The translations under genes were made by a program, and so were the position numbers. Shown one piece after another: positions 56,603 through 64,000 of a stretch of DNA of 64,000 nucleotides. The notes under the pieces were generated by a model. It did no database searches and had not been told where the DNA came from. It saw only the letters and a program-made list of their open reading frames with translations. This DNA is from Candidatus Gastranaerophilales bacterium (GTDB lineage Bacteria > Cyanobacteriota > Vampirovibrionia > Gastranaerophilales > Gastranaerophilaceae): contig CALUQY010000010.1 of NCBI GenBank assembly GCA_944323035.1, forward strand, positions 21,502 through 85,501, read 5' to 3'. Every line of letters begins with the position of its first letter. Position 1 is the first letter of the stretch.

Positions 56603-57456
56603 TGGATAACAACAAAGATAAAAAGAATGCTGTTAAATTATTTGAACAACATAAAATTAGAACTTCCTGGAATACAGAAGAAGAAAAATGGTATTTTTCT
56701 GTTGAAGACGTTGTCTATATACTAACGGATTCTGCTGATGTTAAACAGTACATAAAAAAAATGCGAAAGAGAGACCCCGAGCTTAATGCCAACTGGGGTA
56801 CAATTTGTACCCAGGTTCAAATGTTAGCAAAAGATGGTAAGCAAAGAAAAGTTACAGCATCTGATACAGAAGGCATTCTAAGACTTATTCAATCCATTCC
56901 AAGCTCTAAAGCTGAACCTTTCAAATTATGGTTAGCCAAAGTGGGCAGTGAAAGAATTGATGAAATGCAAGACCCTGAAATTGGTATAAACAGGGCATTA
57001 CAATATTATAGAAATCTTGGATACAGTGAAGCCTGGATTAACCAAAGATTGAAGTCTATTGAAGTCAGAAAAGACTTGACAGATGAATGGAAGAGAAGTG
57101 GAGTAAAAGATAATCAATATGGATTTTTAACAGATATATTAACAGAAGTCTGGTCTGGTATGAAAACAAGGCAATATAAGGAACATAAAGGATTAAAAAA
57201 AGAAAACCTGAGAGATAATATGTCTAACATGGAACTTGTTCTTAATATGTTAGCAGAAGCTTCAACAACGGAAATTTCAAAAGGTAAGAACCCAAAAACA
57301 ATGAAAGAAAATATTCAAGTTGCCAAAGAGGGTGGAAGCGTTGCAAAGAATGCAAGATTAGAAATAGAATCTAAAACCGGTAATAAAATTGTAACTAACA
57401 AAAATGCTAAACATTTGAGACAAATTGAACGAAAAGGTAGTAATAATGACAAGTAG
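56602..57456 (+). CDS. Bro-N/antirepressor-like protein inside hsd operon
   Basis: 284 residues. WYFSVEDVVYILTDSADVKQ and GILRLIQSIPSSKAEPFKLW, AKVGSERIDEMQDPEIGIN are typical of Bro-N domain proteins found in prophages and RM operons. The tail contains AKEGGSVAKNARLEIESKTG, often found in this family. Overlap with hsdS (1 bp) and hsdR (11 bp) shows it is part of the operon. An imperfect palindrome lies at 56791-56817. Regulatory or DNA-binding role inferred. Confidence 0.85.
   Translation: MDNNKDKKNAVKLFEQHKIRTSWNTEEEKWYFSVEDVVYILTDSADVKQYIKKMRKRDPELNANWGTICTQVQMLAKDGKQRKVTASDTEGILRLIQSIPSSKAEPFKLWLAKVGSERIDEMQDPEIGINRALQYYRNLGYSEAWINQRLKSIEVRKDLTDEWKRSGVKDNQYGFLTDILTEVWSGMKTRQYKEHKGLKKENLRDNMSNMELVLNMLAEASTTEISKGKNPKTMKENIQVAKEGGSVAKNARLEIESKTGNKIVTNKNAKHLRQIERKGSNNDK
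56796..56812. repeat. coding palindrome 4 in Bro-N gene
   Basis: GGGTACAA t TTGTACCC, perfect 8-bp arms within a longer imperfect palindrome (56791-56817); it encodes WGTICTQ in the variable part of the Bro-N domain. Confidence 0.75.
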
Positions 57457-60400
57457 TTATAACATAGTTGCCAGCACAAACCAAAGCACAGTTGTTTCAG
57501 AATATATTCCTGACGAAAAACGAGCAACTGCTTATCAAAGCGAAGCTGAATTGGAAAACGAATTTATCAGGCTATTAACAACGCTAGGTTATGAATATAT
57601 TAAGATAAACAATGAATCCGAGTTGATTAAAAATCTACGCTTACAATTAGAACGATTAAATAATTTCTCTTTTCTCGACAGCGAATGGAACAGGTTCTAC
57701 AAAGAAAGAATTGCAAGTTCAAATGACGGGATTGTTGAAAAGACAAAGAAAATTCAGGTTGACCATGTTCAAGAGTTCAGATGCGATGACGGACAGCTCA
57801 AAAATATCTATTTATTGGATAAGAAGAATATCCACAACAACAAGCTTCAGGTAATTAATCAGTATAAAGAAAAAGACGGAAACCATGAAACCAGATATGA
57901 TGTAACTGTTTTAGTAAATGGCTTCCCCCTTGTTCATATTGAACTTAAACGCAGAGGTGTAGAACTTAAAGAAGCTTTTAATCAGATTAACCGCTACCAG
58001 AGAGACAGTTTCTGGGCAGGTTCCGGATTATATGAGTATGTTCAAATATTCGTAATCTCAAACGGCACTAACACAAAATATTACTCTAACACAACCAGAA
58101 ACAGCCATATTAAAGAATTAAACAATCCTAAACGTAACAAGACAAAGCAGACAAGTAACAGCTTTGAATTCACTTCCTACTGGGCGGACGGTAACAATAA
58201 GATTATTCCTGACCTTGTAGATTTTACAAAAACATTCTTTGCAAAACATACCATTCTGAATATTCTGACAAAGTATTGTGTCTTTACATCGGAAAATATG
58301 CTGCTTGTAATGCGACCTTACCAGATTTCAGCCTGTGAGAGAATTCTGACAAGAATTGGCGTTGCGAATAATTACAAAAAATACGGCACAATAGAAGGCG
58401 GAGGGTATATCTGGCATACAACAGGCTCCGGTAAAACGCTGACATCCTTCAAGACTGCACAACTTGCCTGCAACTTACCTTTTATAGATAAAGTCCTCTT
58501 TGTTGTTGACAGAAAAGACCTAGACTATCAGACAATGAAAGAATACGACCGTTTTGAAAAAGGTGCTGCAAACAGTAATACTTCAACCGCTATTTTAAAA
58601 CGACAGCTCGAAGACCCTAACGCTAAAATTATTATTACAACTATTCAAAAGCTCGGCATATTTATTGACAAGAACAAAGGTCATGAAGTCTTTAACAAGC
58701 ACGTTGTAATTATCTTTGACGAATGCCACCGTTCTCAGTTTGGAGATATGCACTCACAAATTGTTGGAGCATTCAAAAAATATCATCTGTTCGGGTTTAC
58801 CGGTACTCCTATCTTTGCCGTTAATGCAACATCTGGTAACAAAAAGGATAAGAGCGGTAAATTAATCCAGAAAACTACTCCGCAAGTCTTTGGCGGTGAG
58901 CCTGACAAAGACGGAAATAAAGTTCTTCCGCTTCATACTTATACAATCGTTGATGCAATAAATGACGGGAATGTCCTGCCATTCAGAATTGATTACGTTA
59001 ATACAATGAAGATGAAAGAAAATGTTCAAGACAAAGATATTTCTGCAATCGACAGAGAAAGAGCAATGCTTGCACCGGAGAGGATTAAAGAAGTTACAAA
59101 ATACATTCTTGAACATTTTGACCAGAAAACCAGACGAGATGCAAGAGCCTATGAATTTAATAAACTTACAAACATTCAAGACGTTGCTTCTGACAAACTG
59201 CGCAACAAGGTCAAAGAAATTAAAAACCGTGTAAGATTAACGGGTTTCAACTCAATATTTGCAGTTGCTTCCGTTGATATGGCAAAAGCTTATTACGAAG
59301 AGTTCCAGAAGCAGATGAAAGACGGCAAACAGATTAGAGTTGCAACAATTTACAGTTTTGGGGTAAATGAAGACACGGAAGACGGAATTCTTGCGGAAGA
59401 AAATCCGGAAGATACAAGCAATCTTGACGAGTCTTCAAGAGATTTTCTGGATAAGGCTATTGAAGATTACAATAAAATGTTCAGCACAAATTACGATACT
59501 TCATCAGATAAGTTCCAGAACTACTATAAAGATGTCTCTTTAAGAATGAAAAACAGAGAAATTGACCTTTTAATCGTTGTCAATATGTTCTTAACCGGAT
59601 TTGATGCCACAACTTTAAACACCTTATGGGTTGATAAAAATTTGAAGTATCACGGACTTATTCAAGCCTTTTCAAGAACAAACAGAATTCTTAATTCAAT
59701 CAAAACATACGGAAATATTGTATGTTTTAGAGATTTGGAAGAACGAACAAAAGAAGCCATTGCATTGTTCGGTGATAAAAATGCCGGAAGTATAGTATTG
59801 TTAAGAACCTTTGGCGAATATTACTATGGTTATAATGATGATAACGGAAAACACCATAAGGGTTATACTGAATTGATTGCAGAATTGAATGAAAAATTCC
59901 CGTTAGGGACACCTATTGTTGGAGAACAGAATGAAAAAGATTTCATCAGCTTGTTTGGTGCAATCTTAAAGATGAGAAATATTCTGACATCATTTGATGA
60001 ATTTGATGGTAAATCAATTATTTCTGACAGAGACCTGCAAGACCATCAGAGCAATTACCTTGATTTGTATAACAAATGGAGACGTAATGATATTGCCGAA
60101 AAAGAAAATATTAATGACGATATAGTATTTGAACTTGAGCTTGTAAAACAGGTTGAAGTTAATATTGATTATATACTTATTCTGGTTTCAAAATACCATG
60201 CCGGAAATTGTGAGGATAAAGAAATTCTTGTAGATATTAACAAAGCGATTAATGCAAGTACACAGCTAAGAAGCAAAAAAGAACTTATCGAAAGTTTTAT
60301 TGAGACAATCAACACATCAACTAAAGTGGAGGATGATTGGAGTAAGTTTGTCAATGAGCAAAAGGAAGCTGATTTAACTGCAATTATGAATGAAGAAAAC

Positions 60401-60598
60401 TTAAAACCCGCTGAAACAAGAAAGTTTATTGATAATTCATTCCGAGATGGAGAGCTAAAAACCTCAGGCACTGCTATTGATAGCATACTTCCGCCAATGC
60501 CATTGTTCGGAGCTACCGGCAATAATCGACAGACTAAGAAAAAGACGATTGTTGAAAAATTAAGCAAGTTCTTTGAGAAATATTTAGGACTTGTATAA
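57446..60598 (+). CDS. hsdR: type I restriction endonuclease subunit HsdR
   Basis: 1050 residues. N-terminal PD-(D/E)xK nuclease (ETRYDVTVLVNGFPLVHIELKRRG, with Asp, Glu and Lys in place), SF2 translocase with Walker A WHTTGSGKTLTSFK (about 325), IIFDECHRSQFG (about 428), FGFTGTPIF and DLLIVVNMFLTGFD, and a C-terminal helical domain for HsdM binding. ATP-driven translocation and cleavage of unmodified DNA. The ATG at 57446 follows AAAAGGTAG. The subunit seems intact, unlike hsdS. Confidence 0.95.
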   Translation: MTSSYNIVASTNQSTVVSEYIPDEKRATAYQSEAELENEFIRLLTTLGYEYIKINNESELIKNLRLQLERLNNFSFLDSEWNRFYKERIASSNDGIVEKTKKIQVDHVQEFRCDDGQLKNIYLLDKKNIHNNKLQVINQYKEKDGNHETRYDVTVLVNGFPLVHIELKRRGVELKEAFNQINRYQRDSFWAGSGLYEYVQIFVISNGTNTKYYSNTTRNSHIKELNNPKRNKTKQTSNSFEFTSYWADGNNKIIPDLVDFTKTFFAKHTILNILTKYCVFTSENMLLVMRPYQISACERILTRIGVANNYKKYGTIEGGGYIWHTTGSGKTLTSFKTAQLACNLPFIDKVLFVVDRKDLDYQTMKEYDRFEKGAANSNTSTAILKRQLEDPNAKIIITTIQKLGIFIDKNKGHEVFNKHVVIIFDECHRSQFGDMHSQIVGAFKKYHLFGFTGTPIFAVNATSGNKKDKSGKLIQKTTPQVFGGEPDKDGNKVLPLHTYTIVDAINDGNVLPFRIDYVNTMKMKENVQDKDISAIDRERAMLAPERIKEVTKYILEHFDQKTRRDARAYEFNKLTNIQDVASDKLRNKVKEIKNRVRLTGFNSIFAVASVDMAKAYYEEFQKQMKDGKQIRVATIYSFGVNEDTEDGILAEENPEDTSNLDESSRDFLDKAIEDYNKMFSTNYDTSSDKFQNYYKDVSLRMKNREIDLLIVVNMFLTGFDATTLNTLWVDKNLKYHGLIQAFSRTNRILNSIKTYGNIVCFRDLEERTKEAIALFGDKNAGSIVLLRTFGEYYYGYNDDNGKHHKGYTELIAELNEKFPLGTPIVGEQNEKDFISLFGAILKMRNILTSFDEFDGKSIISDRDLQDHQSNYLDLYNKWRRNDIAEKENINDDIVFELELVKQVEVNIDYILILVSKYHAGNCEDKEILVDINKAINASTQLRSKKELIESFIETINTSTKVEDDWSKFVNEQKEADLTAIMNEENLKPAETRKFIDNSFRDGELKTSGTAIDSILPPMPLFGATGNNRQTKKKTIVEKLSKFFEKYLGLV

Positions 60599-60825
60599 AA
60601 TACTGAGAGCTTTGGAGCAATCATTAACAACTTTTATACGGTTAAGAAAATTATTGAGATTACCGACAGATGTATTAAACTGTCTAGCAATCATTGTTTT
60701 AGGGACATTCAATGATATAAGTTTTAATATATCTTCCTTATGTTCATCTAGTTTAGATTTCCCTTTACCCTTTGGTCTGCCTAGTCTTACACCTGCAATC
60801 TTTCTGGCCTGGAGAGCCTGACTGT
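60584..60825 (-). pseudogene. serine recombinase (resolvase/invertase) C-terminal fragment
   Basis: Minus-strand frame QALQARKIAGVRLGRPKG, KLDEHKEDILKLISLNV then KTMIARQFNTSVGNLNNFL: the end of a resolvase catalytic domain, the GRPKG linker and the HTH_7 domain. The catalytic serine domain is gone, a stop lies just upstream, and a family A repeat follows. Its 3' end overlaps hsdR convergently. Confidence 0.8.
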
Positions 60826-60836
60826 TTCATTTCTGA

Positions 60837-61224
60837 AATAAAGCAGTTCTCCGTCGCCTGCTTGCCCTGCTCAAAGCGTAAGCCGATGCTCACGGTCAAG
60901 CCGGATCCTTCTTAATAGGTTGATTGGTTACCGGTTAGCGATTAATCAATTGTAGGTGACACTCAGTGTCCAGGCGAACATAATATCTCCGCCGTTTCTA
61001 ATCTTTGATTTGTCAGGCGGGTAACGCAGGTCAACCAACTTACCTCCCATCTCGGCAGAGTGCTGTCTACCTCTCGCGAAACAATTCACTGGATTGTTTC
61101 GCTCGGCAGAGTGCCACTCAAAAGGCTCGGCCACTGAGTGGCTACCACATTTGGTTCATACGCTCCCGGTAGCGATTGATACAAGTATGGCTCCGGCTCA
61201 GCCGGCGCGAGCCTTTCTCGGACA
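60837..61224. repeat. family A repeat, copy 10 (388 bp)
   Basis: Ends as in other copies. It contains gattggttaccggttagcgattaatc, gaaacaattcactggattgtttc and ggctccggctcagcc palindromic modules. It separates two recombinase remnants. Confidence 0.85.
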
Positions 61225-61227
61225 TTT

Positions 61228-61790
61228 TTATAGAGGGTTACTATTACAAAGCTGAAAGACCAAAGATTACTCAATCTGTTCTTGAAGCAATGCTTTAAAA
61301 CGTTATTTATGTAGGACAAATGAACTGTAACGGAATAATTTATCAGGGAAAACATCAGTCTTTAGTATCTCGTGATATTTTTGATAAAGCTCAATTAGCC
61401 TTTTTAAAGGTAGATAAGTCAAAAGTTCGTAAAAACTTTGATTTTCTCTATCCAGGAATTGTTAAATGCGGAATTTGCGGATACTCTTTTTGCGGTGAAA
61501 GACAGAAAAAACGTAATATCTACTATCGCTGTTCTCTTTTTGACAGAAATTGTCCTAATACAGCATATATTTCAGAGAAACAGCTTACTCAATCATTTAG
61601 AATGCATTTAAAAAGAATAGGTTTAGACAAAGATTTGTATGAACACGTAAAATACTCCCTTAAAGAATGCCTTGGAGATGAACAAGAGTATCATAAAAGC
61701 GAAATCGAGAGAATTCATTCTGAAACAGAACAATGCAAAGAAATTTTGAAAAGGATGTATGTATTGAAAGCATTAAAAAAGAGCCCGTAA
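61228..61790 (+). pseudogene. large serine recombinase, C-terminal part
   Basis: Frame EGYYYKAERPKITQSVLEAML, stop (61296-61298, TAA for a likely AAA), NVIYVGQMNCNGIIYQGKHQ then LVSRDIFDKAQ, zinc ribbon VKCGICGYSFCG...CPN, and coiled coil. These are the end of the recombinase domain, the Zn_ribbon_recom domain and the coiled coil of large serine integrases. The catalytic N-terminus is missing, ending at the family A repeat. Evidence of a former integrated element. Confidence 0.85.
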
Positions 61791-62246
61791 GGTTTAATGA
61801 GACATTTGAGTTGTAGAATAATAGCCTCAATTAGGCAGTATGTTTGAATATTAGCGGTATTTATTAAATTGACTGTGATTACTCAAATTGGTCTTTTGCT
61901 ACTCATTTTGTCCAGCAAAAATTTAACCCGAATTTAAACAAGTCATCTAAAACTTAATCACTGACGGGATTATATCGATTTTAGATAAGGACAAAAATGT
62001 CCCATTTAAAAAGTCCAAATTTAAGTCGGAACAAAGTCGGAAAGGTTTATATTCTTTAAATAATAACCATTTTTTAGCAGAATAATACTATCAAATAGGA
62101 ATTATTTTTCTAAAAATATACAAATTTCAGTCAAGAAAAACTACTGACCTATATATTAATTTGCTAACTACTATGTAACGTAATAGAAATTGTAAATAAA
62201 TATAAATTCATTACAATTATTTTATTTTTGTGCTAATATAGGTACT
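61791..62246. other. AT-rich intergenic region
   Basis: No gene, RNA or strong hairpin supported. The recombinase remnant's element end could lie here, but no attachment-site repeat is recognisable. The right end holds the AbiE promoter. Confidence 0.5.
62211..62239 (+). promoter_or_regulatory. promoter of AbiE pair
   Basis: TTACAA (62211-62216), 17 bp, TAATAT (62234-62239), 7 bp to the ATG: a near-leaderless start. AbiEi-type antitoxins usually repress their own promoter. Confidence 0.6.
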
Positions 62247-63008
62247 ATGAGTACCGTAAATGAAACTAAATTAAAAAAACTTCTATTTAATATTCCTAAA
62301 AATACTATTATTACATCTAAGTACCTTTCAGGTATAGGCATTTCCTATGATTTACAAAAAAGATATGAGCAAAATGGTTGGTTGAAAAGAATTTATCAGG
62401 GAGCGTATATAAAACCAAACGAAACTTCTGATGTTAATGGAGCATTAAATACACTTCAGTATCAATTGGGATTAAGTTTTCATGCTGGCGGTTTATCAGC
62501 TTTGAATAATTTTTATGGAATAACCCACAATATTAGTTTTAACAAAAAACAACAACTATTTGCTTATCGTGGTGAAAAAGCACCAAAATGGTTTCAAAGT
62601 TTGTATGAAAACGAAGTAGAAATATATAAAACTACTTTTTTACCAAAAGATATTGGAATTACTGAATACAATACCGGATATTTTAATATCAAAATTTCTA
62701 CATTGGAAAGAGCAGTTTTAGAAATGTTATATCTTGTACCGGATAAAATAACAGCTAATGAAGCTTATCAAATAGTAGAACTTCTTACAACAGTTAAACC
62801 AAAGGAATTTCAAAAGCTTTTAGAAAATTGTTCTTCTATAAAAGTCAACAGATTATTTTTATATTTAGCTGATACAATTTCTCATCCTTGGTTTAAAAAA
62901 CTTGATATTTCAAAAATAAAGCTTGGTAATGGGGTAAGAGAGATTACTGCAGGTGGAAAGTATAACGCAAAGTATAATATAATAATTGACGATATTGAGG
63001 AAATTTAA
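62247..63008 (+). CDS. abiEi: AbiEi-type antitoxin/transcriptional regulator
   Basis: 253 residues; winged-helix N-terminus (TSKYLSGIGISYDLQKRYEQ, LKRIYQGAYIKP) followed by the AbiEi central/C-terminal region (HAGGLSALNNFYGI, STLERAVLEMLYLVP). Antitoxin of the type IV AbiE abortive-infection system: it represses transcription and counters the nucleotidyltransferase without binding it. Stop overlaps the toxin ATG by 1 bp. Confidence 0.9.
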   Translation: MSTVNETKLKKLLFNIPKNTIITSKYLSGIGISYDLQKRYEQNGWLKRIYQGAYIKPNETSDVNGALNTLQYQLGLSFHAGGLSALNNFYGITHNISFNKKQQLFAYRGEKAPKWFQSLYENEVEIYKTTFLPKDIGITEYNTGYFNIKISTLERAVLEMLYLVPDKITANEAYQIVELLTTVKPKEFQKLLENCSSIKVNRLFLYLADTISHPWFKKLDISKIKLGNGVREITAGGKYNAKYNIIIDDIEEI

Positions 63009-63910
63009 TGGATTTAAATTATAAAAATCAAGTAAAATTACTAATTGATGTTTTACCTTATGTCGCTAAGGAAGAATGTTTTGCACTCAAGGGCGGAACT
63101 GCTATAAATTTATTTTATAATAATTTACCACGATTATCTGTTGATATTGATTTAACTTATATTGGATTTGAAAGTAGAGATATAGCCTGTGCAAATATTA
63201 ATAATGCTCTTAAAAGAATTGCAGATGATTTAAATGCAAAAGGATATATAGCTAATGTTCAGGGAAATGATATAGAGAAAAAAATTATTTGTTCTAATCA
63301 ACATGCAAAGATAAAAATAGAGCCTAATTATATTATTAGAGGTTATATAGAAAAACCTGAAATATTAGAAGTTTGTGAAAATGTAGAAGATGAATTTGGA
63401 TGTGTGCAAATACAAGTCGTTTCTAAAAAAGAATTATATGGAGGAAAAATTTGTGCAGCCCTTGATAGGCAACATCCTAGAGATTTATTTGACATTAAAG
63501 AATTAATTGAAAGAGATGGAATTAACGAAGAGTTAGTCAAAGGTTTTATTGCAATGCTTTTGAGTCATGATAAACCATTACATGAAACCCTAAATCCTAA
63601 TATAAAAAATCAAACTGAAATTTTTGAAAAACAGTTTCAAGGTATGACAAATAAAAAATTTAGTTATATAGAACATGAGCAAACTCTTAATAACTTGATA
63701 AATATTATTAAAGAAAAAATATTGCCATACAAACAACCTTTACTTAATTTTGTTTCTTTAAAAGGTAATTTAAGTGATTTTAAAATAAATAACTTAGAAA
63801 AATTACCGGCTATAAAATGGAAGATTAAAAATTTGCAAAAATTGCAATCGATGAATATTAAAAAATTTGAAGAACAGTATAATCAACTGTACAAATATTT
63901 TGAGGTATAA
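63008..63910 (+). CDS. abiEii: AbiEii-type nucleotidyltransferase toxin
   Basis: 300 residues with the DUF1814/AbiEii NTase motifs: FALKGGTAINLFYNNLPRLS, VDIDLTYIG (catalytic DxD), KKELYGGKICAALDRQHPRDL. The toxin blocks translation or growth on phage infection by nucleotidyl transfer; some relatives modify tRNA. Complete, with coupled antitoxin. Very AT-rich codon use compared with the housekeeping genes points to transfer. Confidence 0.92.
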   Translation: MDLNYKNQVKLLIDVLPYVAKEECFALKGGTAINLFYNNLPRLSVDIDLTYIGFESRDIACANINNALKRIADDLNAKGYIANVQGNDIEKKIICSNQHAKIKIEPNYIIRGYIEKPEILEVCENVEDEFGCVQIQVVSKKELYGGKICAALDRQHPRDLFDIKELIERDGINEELVKGFIAMLLSHDKPLHETLNPNIKNQTEIFEKQFQGMTNKKFSYIEHEQTLNNLINIIKEKILPYKQPLLNFVSLKGNLSDFKINNLEKLPAIKWKIKNLQKLQSMNIKKFEEQYNQLYKYFEV

Positions 63911-64000
63911 ACGAGAACTTTTGCACATTTTTTACACGACTTTTAAAACTTATTTACACATTTTTGACAGAACCTTAAATCATTAATAATGTAATTTTCT

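Overview
The window looks like a chromosomal segment from a low-GC, fermentative bacterium with a Gram-negative envelope. An AsmA/TamB-like envelope protein, a lipoprotein, a SpoIID/LytB amidase enhancer, a 7TMR-HD (PgpH-type) phosphodiesterase, a prepilin remnant and an AtoD/AtoA CoA-transferase occur together. The mix recalls non-photosynthetic gut cyanobacteria (Gastranaerophilales/Vampirovibrionia), but that placement is inference; no rRNA or other phylogenetic marker was used.

Layout. 1-6.7 kb: spoIID (C-terminus off the left edge), cysS, a 24-residue hydrophobic peptide with a near-perfect ribosome binding site, a large coiled-coil/low-complexity protein and anmK. 6.7-9.6 kb: an XRE regulator, a prepilin remnant among dispersed repeats, and small genes. 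9.6-12.1 kb: a secreted TPR protein (apparently with an ACG start) and a lipoprotein. 12.1-19.6 kb: the most interesting region, a mirror-image polymorphic-toxin-like island. One intact 480-residue toxin-like gene faces an interrupted, 5'-truncated second copy. Between them lie three start-less toxin 3' tips and five small membrane proteins, each convergent with and overlapping a toxin end, each with its own leaderless promoter, and separated by five similar palindromes. Two cargo genes (a possible cysteine-peptidase-fold protein and a lone TOPRIM protein) sit in the centre. 19.7-49.8 kb: mostly housekeeping: clpB, dgkA-ybeY-pgpH, pyk, a family-4 uracil-DNA glycosylase, the AsmA-like protein, atoDA, an EndoQ-like PHP domain fused to a UvrD helicase, a GT-C-like protein next to a DPPR-synthase-like prenyltransferase, gdhA, an NTase-HEPN protein, bcp and a CoA-disulfide-reductase-like/rhodanese fusion. 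49.9-64 kb: accessory DNA with several gene fragments, a type I restriction operon (hsdM, rhuM, a one-TRD hsdS with an in-frame amber, a Bro-N gene, hsdR), two serine recombinase remnants and an AbiEi/AbiEii pair.

Two dispersed repeat families shape the accessory DNA. Family A (50-440 bp; one end aataaagcagttct, the other ctttctcggaca) is modular and palindromic. It interrupts genes and supplies the last codons of at least three. Family B carries gtcattgcgag...gtggcaatccag motifs. Coordinates of small sites were counted by hand from the sequence; protein family names rest on motif recognition, not database searches.
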